Below are positions 35,591 to 48,483 of a stretch of DNA of 64,000 nt, piece by piece (within the stretch, counting starts at the first letter, position 1; every line of letters starts with the position of its first letter). Below the pieces are notes generated by a model. The model was not told the DNA's origin. It saw nothing but the letters and a program-made list of their open reading frames with translations, and made no database searches. The stretch is from Dama dama (lineage: Eukaryota > Chordata > Mammalia > Artiodactyla > Cervidae), in the NCBI RefSeq assembly GCF_033118175.1, contig NC_083703.1, forward strand, positions 82,241,001 through 82,305,000. The letters are read 5' to 3'. The position numbers and the translations under genes are program-made.

Positions 35591-36535
35591 ACGTTGTATT
35601 TTCACTCAGTGGGTGCTCGAGCGATGATTAACCTTTATTCCTTGTCAACTTGCACATTTTCCAGTGGGATAAATCTTACTAGGTTTCTTCAGCTGTACAA
35701 AGAACGTTTAAAATAGATTCTCCCGCTAGGTTCCTAAAGAGGATACGCACCATGCCAACATTCTTCTTTTTCTTTTTCTTTCTCTCTCTCTTTTTGTGTA
35801 AGAAACTCTCCGTCTGCCATTGGAGGGCATCTACCCCGACTGCAGGACTGTGGGCCAAGTTTGAGCACCGGTTCACTGAACAGTGATTTTCTTCAGCTGA
35901 ATCTCGCTCTTCCTGGGGAAGTACCCTCTTCACCTGACTGCAGAGGACCCCAGAATAAGAGCTGTCGGTCCTCCGCTTTCCAGCTCAAGGCTGTTGTCAC
36001 CACCAGAAGTCACTCATTAGGGACCAGATCGTCTGGCTTTGGCCCCAGCTTTATCTCTGAACAAAGCAAAATAAATGGGCTCTCCTTCTTCTTTACATCA
36101 CCCATGACCAAATTTTATCAGTGTCTTTAACACTTTATCACTCACTGTGCTTACACTTGACTTTCCGTGGATAATGTGCCTTTGGTGGGCGCAGGCTTAT
36201 CTTATTCTCGTTGGTATTCCTGGCCAGAAGGGTCTCAAATATTAGCTGAATGCATGAGTTTTGTAAATGATAACATGAATAAACATCAGACTCTGCAAAT
36301 TACCATAAATATTGAATGTATAAAATATGTTCTCTACATATTTGCATGGCTTCTCAAGACTAAATAATGTTTAATGTCCATCATAAAGATATCTATTAAA
36401 ACTCTTGTTCAGGTTTACCTTTTAAATAATAACCTATGTGTTAGAAGTATAAGCATTTCGGGTTAGAGCCAGAAATTTACTGTTTGAGGAACAGGGAAAA
36501 ATGTTTTCACAGATTTCCCTGTAGACATACCACGT
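35591..36535. other. Unassigned sequence
   Basis: Includes a pyrimidine tract at 35,761-35,795 (ttctttttctttctctctct). No exon was called. Confidence 0.45.
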
Positions 36536-36549
36536 CTGGTCTTCACTGG

Positions 36550-36842
36550 GCACTTTTAAACTTCATTGTATTTACTCTGTCTTTGGCTGCGCTGGGTCTC
36601 CGCTGCTGCACGGGCTTTTCTCTAGATGCGGAGGCGAGGGCCCCGCCGTTTGAGGGGTGCAGGCTTCTCCCGGCAGCGGCTTCTCCTGTCGCGGAGCAGA
36701 GGGGCGAGGCGCAGGGGCCCAGGAGTCACGGCACACGGGCCCAGCGGCTCAGCAGCATGTGGGATCCTCCCACACTCGGGGACTGAACCTGTGTCTCCTG
36801 CATCACGAGGGGAATTCTTAACCACTGGAGTAGCCAGGAAGC
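36550..36842 (-). mobile_element. CHR-type SINE with target-site duplication
   Basis: Minus-strand CHR flanked by the 14-bp duplication ctggtcttcactgg at 36,536-36,549 and 36,843-36,856. The internal region is GC-rich; the head ends at tagccaggaagc. Confidence 0.95.
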
Positions 36843-37073
36843 CTGGTCTTCACTGGATTTTCATTGTCTTGTAGCAAATGCAAATTCAGCAACACCAAAA
36901 TAAATATTTGAATATACGTTTATATATTGGTTTAGTTTATTAGAATTTTTACATAATTGCTATGTTCCACTGATAATGTACTTCATGGCAAGTGTCTTGA
37001 TTCAAAAATCATATAATACAAAAAAAATTTAGCTATTAAACATCTATTGAATGACTTACTATTCTGACAGCTG

Positions 37074-37268
37074 GCTTCCCAGGTGACACTAGTGGTAAAA
37101 AGCCCATCTGCCAACACAGAAGACATAAGACATGCAGGTTTGCTCCCTGGGTTGGGAAGATCCCCTGGAGGACAAAGTGACAAACCATTCCAGTATTCTT
37201 GCCTGGAGAATCTCATGGACCAAGGAGGCTGACTTGAGAAGAGTCAGCACTGAATCAGCACATATGCA
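37074..37268 (+). mobile_element. Bov-tA SINE, diverged
   Basis: Sense head (ggcttcccaggtgacactag) with the gaagatcccctggaggaca and attcttgcctggagaatctc blocks. The tail is degraded. Confidence 0.88.
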
Positions 37269-38307
37269 CGTGCTTATCATGAAGCAGCCTCATCAAGTTA
37301 AGTCTAACAACATTAAATTAGTAATAATTAGTATGGTTCATGTACAGAAGAATATGCAATAAGCACATGTTGGAAGTTAGATGATCATACTTACATTTCT
37401 CTTCTCTATTTTTGGAAAAACGTATAAAACTTATGTAATTGTCACCATTTATCCAGCTCAAACAGAAAATTGAGGAATTATCCTCGCCAGGCCCTTCTTG
37501 ATGGAATCTGTCTGAGGCCCAGTCTCTGTGATATTTCTCCAAGGATGAAAACCAGAACCTTTCTGGCAGATTGCACAAAGGGCTAGATGAGGATTTCCAC
37601 AATTCCATCCCCTCTCGCTCCTCACGTGAGAAAGCAAAGCCACACTGTTCTCTGAGTTCAGAGGGCAAGACTTGGTTTAGCTTTTGTCATGTGTAGGAGT
37701 GTGGCTGAGGAAGAGTGTCTTGGGCAGCAGAGGGACTCGGCCGCACATGTGCATGAATCCCTTCCGCCCACACGCGCCTCTCCTGCAGCCACCTCACGAC
37801 TGGGAGCAGAGTTCCCTCTGCTCCGCAGCTGTTTTCTTTAGCCTCGCAGAGGGAATGAGCACCATCTCTAAGGTGACAAGCACTGTATATATTGCAGGTT
37901 TCTGAGTTTAAGCAACAAAAATGCTTTCAGCTATCTGAGGCTGAAAGGAGGCTTTCTATGTGGCCACAGGGATATTCCAAGAACCAAGGGCAGGAAGATG
38001 CCGGGGATCAAGCAGACGACAGAATCAGGAAGCAGCCCAAAGACATTTCTCTTTCTTCCTCTCTGACCCTCTTCTCATGTTGGCTTAGCCTGTGTTTTCT
38101 TTCCCTTCCCTGCTCCACAGGTTGGGTAAAATATTGACACCCTATACTTTGACTGAGGCAACCTCTTTCTCCCTCTCTCTTTCACTCTGCTAGATGCTTC
38201 TAAAATCATCTGTTCTCCCCAGTAATAGGTCCCCAAAGTATCAACGAGATTCACACTCAGCTCAAGTGTTTACCCACCTCAGATTCTGCTGGAGCTCCCT
38301 GTGGTGC
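37269..38307. other. Unassigned sequence
   Basis: About 1 kb without a recognised repeat or exon. Confidence 0.45.
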
Positions 38308-38890
38308 TTTTGTTGTTGTTCAGTTGCTAAGTCGTGTCTGACTCTTTGCAAGCCCATGAACTGCATCACGCCAGGCTTCCCTGTCCTTCACTATCTCCTG
38401 GGGTTTGCACAAACTCATGTCCACTGAGTCAGTGATGCCTTCCAGCCCTCTCATCCTCTGTCGTCCCCTTCTCCTCCTGCCCCCAATCCTTCCCAGAATC
38501 AGGGTCTTTCCCAATGAGTCAGCTCTTTGCATCAGTTGACCAAGTATTGGAGCTTTAGCTTCAGCATGAGTCCTTCCAATGAATAGTCTGGGTTGATTTC
38601 CTTTACGGTTGACTGGTTTGATCTCCTTGTCCAAGGGACTGTCCAGAGTCTTCTCCAGCACCACAAATCAAAAGCATCAGTTCTTTGGTGCTCAACCTTC
38701 CTTATAGGTCAACTCTAACATCTGTACATGACTACTGAAAAAAACATAGCTTTGACTAGATGGACCTTTTTCAGCAAAGCAGTGTCTCTGCTTTTCAATA
38801 TGTTGTCTAGGTTTGTCATAGCTTTTCTTCCAAGGAGCAAGCATCTTTTAATTTCATGGCTGTAGTCACTGTCCACAGTGATTTTGGTGG
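38308..38890 (-). mobile_element. BovB LINE 3' end
   Basis: (GTT)n tail at 38,311-38,320, then the complete 3'-terminal block and the decayed C-terminal ORF2 region through cagtgattttggtg. It is older and more diverged than the copy at 15.8 kb. Short frames (GRIGGRRRRGRQRMRGLEG) remain. Confidence 0.92.
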
Positions 38891-40639
38891 CATATGACTG
38901 TCAAATGAGATATAAGAAGACAGAAGTACAATTTTGCAAGACATCTTCTTAAAGGGAATCACATGGGAGAGAACCTTTAGTCCGCATTGCTGCATGATTG
39001 ATAAGTGTACCTGAAGCAAACAGGCAGTAGAGAGGACCATGGGAAAGATGGTAAAACGTGGAAGGAACCAGGGCATAGAGAGTAAATAAACAGCCAGAGA
39101 TTAGGAGCCTGAGACCCTGAGACCATGCAACACGGTAACAGACCTGAAGTGCCAATTCCTGCAAACTGGTGTGAGAGCTAAGTCCGTGTTTTGTAAACTA
39201 CTCTTAACTTTTCTATATTAGTTTCTTAGCTTAATCCTAACTGATAGATATTACTTCTATCCTCCTATCTTCCCAATATTCTATGTCTCTTATTTTTTTC
39301 CTACTCTCTTCCTATTTTCTGAAGACCCTTACCCCTGATCCTATGGCTGTGCATGAGGCTCTTTCACATTAAAAGGAAGTGATGGCCCCTCCAACTCCCA
39401 CTTGGTGAGAGAACCAGTTATGGTGTCTTTGTGAAAAAGAGGGGCTCTCTAAAGATTCAAGCAGGCTGTGAATGGGGGAGGTGGAGTGTTCAGAGGGGAG
39501 TCTTGGAATAAATTGTTCACTGAATCTCAGGGAATATCCCTTGAAGCCTGAAAAGTATTTTCTGCTAAAATGGGTAAACCCAAGAACCTTGTTACACAAA
39601 AATATTACATTTATAGAACTCAGCCCTTCAAGAAAGTAAAGTTACCTCCAATGTCAACAGGTTCAGAAAGCGTTTAGTGAATATCTCAGAGCTTGATCAA
39701 TAAGATATTTTTAAGGGTTCTCTGGGGTGCAAACTTGATCTTGAAGTTGAGGTCAAGGAAGGGCTGCATGCTCTTCCATGGTGTCATTTTTAGAGTTGCC
39801 ACAAAGGAAAGATTCAGTCAAAGGATTTGGGTCAAAGGCCCAAAGTGTTAGCCAATAAAGATTCTTAACTTCTTATCACGGTTTCTAAGGAGAAAGAGGA
39901 GGGAAAGTGCTTGTTTATGGTGCTTGGCCTCAAAGATGCAGAAGCACGGCTCTGTGAACTGCATACACTCCGCAGGCGGTCGCTTGGTCTGAGAGCCCAG
40001 CTGCTTGCAGATACCTCCCCCTGTCTCCTGTGGCCAGAAGGGGGCAAAGCGCTGGGGAGTCCAGCCCGTAACTCAGCCAGCGCTCCCCTCACTTTCCCTT
40101 CATCAGCCACCTTTCATTATATCTTTTTATTGGGATGGTTTCTTTGGTTCACCGATAATTGGAATACTGGCCCTCTTTGCTGGTCTATAAATTTGGCAGT
40201 TACTGCATTTATGGCTGTGTCAGTCTGACACAGTATTTCAGCTCTGAGAACTGCAGCATGAGTTGATTTGTCGAGGGAAGGCAAACATTCAGAATATCAT
40301 TCATGATCTGGGATAGAGGCAAATCTATAATTTAACTATTGCTTTGGCATATCAGTTGATGGGGTCAATTTGGTATGCATGGGAGAAATAAGTATCTCGA
40401 GGCTATTCTTGTATGAATCCTATATTGTAAAAAGAAATCTGTTGACCTAAAAAAATCGTGGACTTGGGTTTAATCCTATCTTTTGTTACTTCATGTGCTA
40501 TTCACCAGGTACTTACCAGATTATTTAAGTGTAAAGAATATTTAATATTATCTATGTGTCTGATATAATTTGGGTCTCTTTTATTTTTCCTTAAATTTTT
40601 AGTTGCTAATTTATTGGTCAAATATTCAGAAAGTCAGCT
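38891..40639. other. Unassigned intergenic block
   Basis: About 1.7 kb, the longest stretch here without a recognised mobile element. It includes a CTCF-like motif at 40,030-40,049 (see findings). No exon was supported. Confidence 0.45.
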
Positions 40640-40850
40640 TCACCTTGTGGCTAAGGTCAATCAGACGTGGGAATCAGGCGGCTCCTTTCAAGCCCAGCAC
40701 CACCTCTTCTAGCTGATGACCATGGGGAAGAGCTTTAAATTCTCAGAACCACAATGCCTTCTCCACAGTACAGTGGCGTAGAGTGTGATACCTGCCTCAT
40801 AGTTCTATTGGGAGGATTAACTGAGATCACGTCCATAAGAGCTCTTTGAA
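40640..40850 (+). mobile_element. MIR SINE
   Basis: Contains agctgatgaccatggggaag, cagtacagtggcgtagagtg, tacctgcctcatagttctat and gaggattaactgagatcacg, in MIR order. Confidence 0.75.
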
Positions 40851-40867
40851 TGCAAACTACCCCTGTT

Positions 40868-41085
40868 TCCTGGGTTTCCCACGTGTTTCAGTGATAAAGA
40901 ATCCGCCTGCCAATGGAGGAGACGAAAGAGATATGGATTCGATCCCTGGATGGGGAAGATCCCCTGGAGGAGGAAATGGAAACACTCCAGTGTTCTTGCC
41001 TGGCAAACTCCATGGACAGAGGAGCCTAGCAGACTTCAGCCCCTGGGGTCACAAAGAGTCGGGCACGACTGGAGCAGCTCAGTGC
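40868..41085 (+). mobile_element. Bov-tA SINE, sense
   Basis: Complete sense copy with diverged head (gggtttcccacgtgtttcag) and intact body (gaagatcccctggaggagg; ggtcacaaagagtcgggcac). Confidence 0.92.
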
Positions 41086-41599
41086 CAAGCCTCCTTGTTG
41101 CCCGTCCCAGACCACAGCTGAGGCGAGCGGGGCCACCCGGCAGGCTTCTGGGAAACCCTCCAAGGAAGTGTTCACCTGCTCACCTGAAATAGCCTCAATC
41201 TACCTCGTGGGAGCCTGGGATAGTGAAAGCCACACGGCCCTTTCAGTGGTTTTCCATGCCTAGCCATGACCTCTGAAGCTCAGACTGAAGTGACTATGAT
41301 TGTGATAGGAACAGCATATTCTGACTGGACAAGAACCATCCCAGATCTTTCTCTCTGGTAAAGAGCCTTCACGTGGCCATCCTGCCTTTGCTAAGGTGTT
41401 GTATATTCTTAATTGATCTGATGGAAGTTAAAGATTAATAGACCACTGGGCGCATGAATATGCTCTTGCCCACAGAGGGTGAATTTGTATGTTTTTGCTT
41501 GAATTTTTTCCATTAAATTTCTATTCTCAGAGAAAATAAATCATTTCCAAAGAGGTTCAAAACACTCACCTGTAATAAAGCACTTCTTTTTATTTTTGC
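41086..41599. other. Unassigned sequence
   Basis: No feature recognised. Confidence 0.45.
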
Positions 41600-41780
41600 A
41601 ACTTGCTGTATTTATCCATCCCTGCATCCATTTGTCTATCCATCCACCCAGGAAGCGTTGCTTATGGGTGTACTTCATCACAGGCACTGTTCTGGGTGTC
41701 GGGACCTGGGAATGGGCAACACTTGGGCTGCGTTCTCCTGTATCTCACTGTTCAGGACTGTTTGCAGATGAACTCATCTA
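41600..41780 (-). mobile_element. L2 3' end fragment, minus strand
   Basis: Reversed tail (tatttatccatccctgcatc), then cacaggcactgttctgggtg and gaatgggcaacacttggg. Confidence 0.6.
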
Positions 41781-42026
41781 CCTGATGTGATGTGATATGT
41801 AAGGTACAGGTAAAGGACTCTCCAAGAACACAGAAGAGGGTCTCCCCCCTCTGCTTGGGGCAGTAGGAAAGAACAGCACAGGGTGTGAAGACTGGATCTT
41901 ATTACAAAAGATGGAATAGAGACCAAGGACAATCGGTGGTAAATCCCAGGAGAGGAACTGGCGCTGACCTTCATCCCCTCCTCTGCCTCTCTCTGACTGA
42001 AACTTACACCCAAACTTATCTGCCCT

Positions 42027-42247
42027 CGCATGCATGCATGCACGCTCGGTCATGGCTGACTCTTGTGACCCCATGGACTGTAGCCTGCCGGGCTCCTCTG
42101 TCCATGGGGTTTCCCAGGCAAGAATACTGGAGTGGGCTGCCATGCCCTACTTCAGGGGGTCTTCCTGACCCAGAGATCAAGCTACATCTCTTGCATGTCC
42201 TGGGTTGGCAGGTGGGTTCTTCACCACTGAGCCGCCTGAGAAGCCTG
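42027..42247 (-). mobile_element. Bov-tA SINE with (ATGC)n tail
   Basis: Minus-strand copy. The tail is a gcatgcatgcatgc run. The head ends accactgagccgcctgagaag. Confidence 0.92.
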
Positions 42248-42404
42248 TCCTTCCCTAGTGCATTTTTATCTCATCTGTGCAATGGAGACACAGTATGTGC
42301 AGTATCTCAACTCAGAATCTCCTGTGTGGAGCTTTTAAAAAAATAGCTGCTGGAACCCTGTCTCAGATGTGTTATTTATCCATTCATAAATTCAGCCTAT
42401 TTCT

Positions 42405-42950
42405 TTATTTAAAAAGAAACGACTTTGTATTGGGGCATTGCTGATTAACAGTGTTGCGATAGTTTCAGGAGGACAGTAAGGGTCTCAGTCACATATGTGC
42501 GTGCATTCATTCCCCGCACCCCCCATGACTCCCCTCCCATCCAGGCTGCCCCATGACATCGAGCAGAGTTCCCCGCACTGTACCTTAAGTCCTTGGTTAT
42601 TCATTTTAAACGAGCAGTGTGTGCATGTCAACACCAAGCTCCTTCATTATTCCCTCCCCGTCTCCCGCCCCCAGAAACCACAAGGTTGCTCCCTGAGTCT
42701 GCTTCTGTGTTGCAAGCTCATTTATAGCCTTTCGTTTTATATTCTGCATATAACAGATGCCATACAATATTTCTCCTTCTCTGGCTTACTTCACTCAGTG
42801 TGACAACCTCTAGGCCCATCCATGTTGCTGCAAGTGGTATTATTTCAATCATTTTAATAGCTGAAAGATATTCCCTTGTATGCATGTACCACATCTTCTT
42901 TATCCATCCCTTTGATAGACATTGAGGTTGCTTCCATGTCTTGGCTTCAG
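42405..42950 (-). mobile_element. L1 3' end, minus strand
   Basis: Tail at about 42,405-42,420, then 3' UTR with ctttgtattggggcattgct, a C-rich section near 42,515-42,555 and ttcactcagtgtgacaacct. The end of ORF2 (tccttgtatgcatgtaccac; tttatccatccctttgatag) follows. 5'-truncated near 42,950. Confidence 0.85.
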
Positions 42951-42954
42951 CCTA

Positions 42955-43200
42955 AGTCTTAAGCGTACATTTATCAAGCACCTGGTTGTACCAGATACTG
43001 TGCTAGGAATTGGGGAGCAAAAATTAAATGTCCTTGAGAGGATATTAGCGCAGACAAACAGAAGTATCACTACAAGAAAAAGAAAATAAATATTCAATGG
43101 AGAGTTTATAATAGTATCCACCAGCTTATTAAGAGGGCAGATTCCGGGAGTAAGTGAACGGTGAACTGGGGGGTCAAGGATGCGGCAGAAGAGGAGCAAG
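42955..43200 (-). mobile_element. Possible L2 fragment
   Basis: Short L2-like match (tttatcaagcacctggttgt; actgtgctaggaattgggga), then weak purine-rich spacer. Confidence 0.5.
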
Positions 43201-43804
43201 TTAATTAAGCCAAAGAGGGAAAACCATGCCCAGAAAGAAATTGCATATGCAAAAGTTCTGTGAAATCAAACTCTTGGTAAGTAAGGCCAACAGAGCATTT
43301 TGAACTCTGAAGGTGATCTGGATGTTCATTCACGGTTCAGACGCTCTTGCTCACCCACAATGCTTACTTTTACAAGACTGTTGTGTGTGATCAAATAAAA
43401 AGAGGCTTTCAAGCCTTTGAAAAGTAAAAAATGCTTTCCACAGAGTGTTGTGTATACAATAGCCTTCAATGATCATCAAATAAGAGTTGTACTCAGGGTA
43501 TTAAAACAGATGAGCCCTTGATATGATCATAAATTTAGAAGATTACTCATATTTCACACCAAGATCGACATTTCATGTCCCTTTAGCCATAGTGATATGA
43601 CTCCTACACTATTTATTGACAGCTTCTCCATTTTCCATTTAAGAGGTCTTGTACCTCAATGTGAACACTAATGGTGTGTAAGGATTGATGTTTATGAGAG
43701 TGAGGGAGAATGCCAGGTGAGTAGGACAAGCCTGGGAATGAAGGGGAAAGTTCTGACTACTTGCCAAAAGGAACGGGAACTTACTCTGTAATGACCTCCC
43801 TGGG
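43201..43804. other. Unassigned sequence
   Basis: No feature recognised. Confidence 0.45.
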
Positions 43805-43928
43805 GAAAAAAAATCTAAAAAAGAATGGATATATGTATTCATATAGCTGATTCACTTTGCTCACAGCAGAAAGTAAGGCAACATTATAAAGCAACTATAC
43901 TCCAATAAAAATTAATTTAAATAAAAGG
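43805..43928 (+). mobile_element. L1 3' terminal fragment, sense
   Basis: gctgattcactttgctcaca, acattataaagcaactatac and tccaataaaaattaa with an A-rich tail. Only the L1 3' terminus is present. Confidence 0.8.
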
Positions 43929-44212
43929 AATAGGAACTCAGAGGCATGGGTTGGACAGCTTGTGGAAACAAATACATCACTTCATCTGGGGGGCACACTA
44001 GTGTGTGAAATAGGTGATAGATATTTCCTACCAATTAAAACAAAGATGTTTGAAAAAGTAAGCATTTGGTAGCTCAATAGGTGTGATTTTCCCTGCCATA
44101 GTTAGACCTCTAACTTAATGTACAATAACCAAACCAACCTATACAATAAGCAAATCACCCTAGCCTCAGTTCACTATAACACCAAACCGTATAGCTAGAT
44201 GTTTACAGAAAA

Positions 44213-44331
44213 GTGTGAAGCTGTTTAGTCGTGTCTGATTCTTTGCGACCCCATGGACTGTAGCCTCCCAGGCTCCTCCATCCATGGGATTTTCCAGGCA
44301 AGAATACTGGAGTGGGGTGCCATTTCCTTCT
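44213..44331 (-). mobile_element. Bov-tA SINE, 5'-truncated
   Basis: Only the tail half is present (gtttagtcgtgtctgattct ... ggtgccatttccttct). The tRNA-like head is absent. Confidence 0.9.
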
Positions 44332-44574
44332 GAGCTAATTTCCTAATGGGATATGCAAAGTCCTGAGGAGCTCAGATGAAATGACAGAAATGCCAGCCTT
44401 AGATTAAGGAGATGCACAGTAACCACAGTCCCTGTTACTTACAGGAGGGGGGCATTCTGCATCTGACAGAAATCAGACAAGTGAATGGAGGTAACGAACC
44501 AAACAAAGTGCTCCACGGGGCAAGTCACTCAGGCACAGAGATGTGATAGAGTGGGACTCACCGTGAAATGAGTC

Positions 44575-44720
44575 CTCCTTGGTTTGTGACTGTGGGTGAG
44601 TGACTCAGCCTATCAGCGCCTGCTCATTCTCTCACATGCTACACGGGGGTAGTAGCTATGATGACGATTAAATGAGACATTGATGTTACAATCTTTGGCA
44701 CACACACAGAAGAGTTCCAA
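44575..44720 (+). mobile_element. MIR SINE fragment
   Basis: gactgtgggtgagtgactca, tctcacatgctacacggggg, gatgacgattaaatgagaca and tttggcacacacacagaag follow MIR order. Confidence 0.6.
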
Positions 44721-45057
44721 GTGATGTATGGAGATGCCCCCTCCGTCTAGTCCCCACCAAGGAGGCAGAGCAGGACTCACTACCCATTCCCCGTGGGCTG
44801 GCTAGAGTGACTTCTCTGCAGAGGATGCCGTACAGAAAGCAGGGCCTTAAGAGGAGCTGACCAACGGGACGTCAGCCAACAGGGATCCATTGTGTGGATA
44901 ACGGGGAGCGTGTCCCCTTATGGGACAGGGTAAGGAGGACTCTTCCCTCTGTGGTCTTCCCTCCCTGTCTGTAAACCCAGCACAAGCAGGAGCAGCAGCA
45001 AACAAGCCCAGATCGAGGGTCTTCCACAAAACCCTCACGAAAGAGAGAAAGAAAGAA

Positions 45058-45251
45058 CGATAGTGCTGAGTCGTGTCGACTCTTGCGACCCCATGGACTG
45101 TAGCCCGCCAGGCTCCTCTGTCCCTGGAACTCTCCAGGCAAGAGTACTGGAGTGGGTAGCCATTCCCTCCTCCAGGGGATCTTCCCGACCCAGGGATTGA
45201 GCTCAGGTCTCCTGAATGGCAGGCAGACGCTTTCCCAACTAAGCTACACTG
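45058..45251 (-). mobile_element. Bov-tA SINE
   Basis: Minus-strand copy (gctgagtcgtgtcgactctt ... cccaactaagctac). The head is slightly shortened. Confidence 0.93.
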
Positions 45252-45399
45252 TAAAACCGTCGTGAGCACCAAAAGTAAGGGATGTGGGAGTCATTGTCAC
45301 ATGGTATCTGGATGGGATCCTGACACAGAAAAAGAAAGGATGGAAGGAGGAGGATCTAAATGAAATACTTAGGTCCAAATCCAAATAAATAGAATGCAC

Positions 45400-45575
45400 T
45401 TAATAATAAATGTAACAATATTGGTTCATTAGTTGTGACAAATGTACATAATAACGTAAGATATTAACAACAAAGGGAAATAGATGTGGGGTACGTGGAA
45501 CTCTCTGTATTGTCTCTGAAAAGTTTCTATAAATCTAAAGCTGTTCTAAGATTGTAAAAGTTTATTTTAAAAGGC
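45400..45575 (+). mobile_element. Ancient L1M 3' UTR fragment
   Basis: gggaaatagatgtggggtac, ctctctgtattgtctctgaa and tctaaagctgttctaagatt resemble the old L1 3' terminus, with an A-rich tail. Confidence 0.65.
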
Positions 45576-46099
45576 ACTGGCGCGCACCAAGAACGCAGTG
45601 AGGGCTCAGTACCGGGTTCCGTCTCCACGTCCGCTTGCTTCTTCTCCCTTCAACAGTTTGTACGGTTTGAAACCTTGACTTAATCCGTGTTCAGAGGCCA
45701 TGCCTCTGCATACATGGGTCTAATTCCACACACATGCATGTCTGTGTTTCTCAAACCTAATGTATATGTAAGTATATAAGTTACGAAGATTCCGCTTGGA
45801 AATAAAATGGCTTATAAATTAAACCCATGTTATTGTCTCACAATATAAGAAGTCTAGAAAAAAAGTAGATGCCAGAATGTCCTGGAAGTCAGCATTGCTG
45901 TTAAATATCCAGGTCTTTCTATCCTTTGACTTTTCCGTCTTCAGAACACAGATGATGGCATTTCTCTGACTCCCAGTGATATCTGCTTAATCCAACTTTC
46001 CAAATAATAGGAGTGTCTATGTAAAAAAATCACAACATATCTAGAAAAAAAGAGAAGCCTTCTGGAACAAGTGGGTTTGGTGAGGGCAGAGGATGCATG
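45576..46099. other. Unassigned sequence
   Basis: No feature recognised between two old L1 pieces. Confidence 0.45.
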
Positions 46100-46115
46100 A
46101 TAAATATATGAAAAA

Positions 46116-46336
46116 AAAATCACTTGTTATACTAGCAGCAAGCATGTACGCACTGAAATTTATAATAAGATGCCTTATGATTGTTGAAAAATCACTGTGT
46201 TATACTAGCACAAGCATGTACGCACTGAAATTTATAATAAAATGTCATTATGATTGTTGAAAAATCACTGTTATACTAGCAGCAAGCATGTACACAGTGA
46301 AATTTATAATAACGTGCCGTTACGATTGTTGAAAAA
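46116..46336 (+). repeat. 72-bp tandem triplication inside L1M ORF2
   Basis: Three adjacent units with spacings of 72, 73 and 72 bp, each starting aaaaatcact and containing ctgaaatttataataa. Units differ at a few positions, so the duplication is not recent. Confidence 0.93.
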
Positions 46337-48009
46337 TCAAACAGTATAATTATTACACAAGATGTTTAGGACATGTAGACTGAAAACTACAACACGCTAA
46401 TGAAAAAAATCGAAGATAGGGATGGAGCCTCACTGCGTGCAGGCACTGGAAGGTTCAACTTCGTAAAGAAGTTAGCACCCTCCAGGTTCTTATACAGGCT
46501 TAATCAAGTTCCTATCAGAATCTCAGCAAGATTTTCTGTAAACGGAGACAAAATTATTCTAAAATTTGTATGGAAACGCAAAGGAATTAGAATAGCTAAA
46601 AGACCCTTAGAAGAGGAAGGTGAAATGAATCAGACTACCTGATTTTAAGAGTTATTATATAGCTATAGTAATCAAGGCTGGAGGGGGATTGGCAAAAATA
46701 CAGAAAATAGATGATAGAACAGAATAGATAGAGTGATCAATGTAACAGAATAGATTCCAGCAAGTACATGTTCCCAAGTGATTTTGAACAAAAGTACAAA
46801 GCCAATTCAATGAAGAAAAATAGCCTTTTTATGCATGATGGTAGAGTAATTGAATATCCACAGGCAAAAAATAAATAAAAATAAACTTCTACTCAAGTTG
46901 CATACCTTGTACAAAAATTAACTCAAAACAGATCCTAGTAGTAAATGTAAAACTTGAAACCATAAAATTCTCAGGAAAAAAAGAGAAGTATTCAAGATAT
47001 AGAACTAGGGAAAAACATGTTAGATTTCACAATGAAGACACAGTCCATGAAAGGAATATAAATACATTGGACCTCACCTAAATTAAGAAAAAAAAAAAAA
47101 GCTTTTGTTCTTGAAGAGTCTCTGTTAGAGGATGAAAAGCCAAGCACCAGACTGGAAGAAAATATTTGCAAACTCTGTATCTGATGAAGGTTGAAGAATA
47201 TAATGAGTATTCAAAATTCAGCATTTAAAAAAAATCTATTGAGATAATGGACAAAAGACATTGAGAGACATTTTACCAAAGAGGATAAATGAATAGCAAA
47301 GAGGCATGTGTAAAGGGGTTTTTTTGTATATTATTAACCATAAAACATAAGCTAAAACCCAGTGTGCTGTCACTACCACATACCACATAGTATAATGACT
47401 AAAATTAAAAAAAGAAAAAAAAAGTGATAAAAGCAAATACTGGCAAAGATGCAGAGAAACTGGATGAATTGTATATTGCTGCTGGGATTTCTTAAATAGT
47501 TAAACATTTGACTGCCATACAATCCAACAGTTTTACCTCTGAATTTTTATCCCAGAGAAAAGAAAAAAAAATCTATGTTCACATAGGAACCCACATGTAA
47601 ACATTTATAGCATCTTTGTTCATAACAGCCCCAAACAGAAGCCCAGATGTCCTTAATTGGGTGAACAGTTAAGTAAACTGTGGAACATCCATGAAAAACT
47701 ACTACTCAGCAGTAAAAAGGAATGAGCTCTTGGCATGCATACCACCCAGATGAATTTTCAGAGAAAAGTGACAAGTGAAAAATGCCAATACAAATGGTAT
47801 GTGTTGTGTGATTTCAATTACGTATTAGTCTTGAAACGAACGACAAAGTTACAGGAACAGAAAACAGGCCAGTGGTTTCCAGGAGGTATAGACGGTTTGG
47901 GAAGGAGGTGGGTGTGGCCGTAAGAGCAGCAGGAACGCTCCTGGGGCGTGGGAACCTGTTCTGGATCTTGACTGTACCCACGTCAGCATCCTGATGGAGA
48001 TGCTGTGAA

Positions 48010-48475
48010 GGTGGTCCTCAGCCTACGATGGGAGTTCTGTCCCGACAAACCCGTCACAAGTGGAAAGTACATATCCATAAGTGGAAAAACCATTTAGCAC
48101 ATCTAACCTACCAAACACCTTTTAAGGCAGACACTTTTAAGGTAGTCTCACCTACCTTAAACATGCTCAGAACACTTGCACTAGCCTAGAGTTAGGCCAA
48201 ATCATCCAACATAAGGCCTATTTTATAGTAAAATGTTGAATATTGCAAGTCATTCATTGAATACTGTACTGCAAGTGGAAACCACAATGGTTGTCTGGGT
48301 CCAGAATGGATGGAAACACCCAGGTGTTTGACCTTGTGACCCCTCAGCTGCCTGAAAGCTGCAGCCCTCTGCTGCCTGGCAAGAAAGCATGGATCCACAC
48401 ACAGTGAGTCCAGGAGAAGATGGACATCCAAAATTTGAAGTACAGCTTCTAACAGGTGTGCATTGGTTTGCACCT
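48010..48475 (+). mobile_element. Tigger-type (TcMar) DNA transposon remnant
   Basis: Resembles a nonautonomous Tigger-group mariner element: gtggtcctcagcctacgatg, cccgacaaacccgtcacaag, aaacatgctcagaacacttg, gttaggccaaatcatccaac and ttgaatactgtactgcaagt. Subfamily not assigned. Inserted in an L1M 3' UTR. Confidence 0.75.
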
Positions 48476-48483
48476 TTGTAAAG

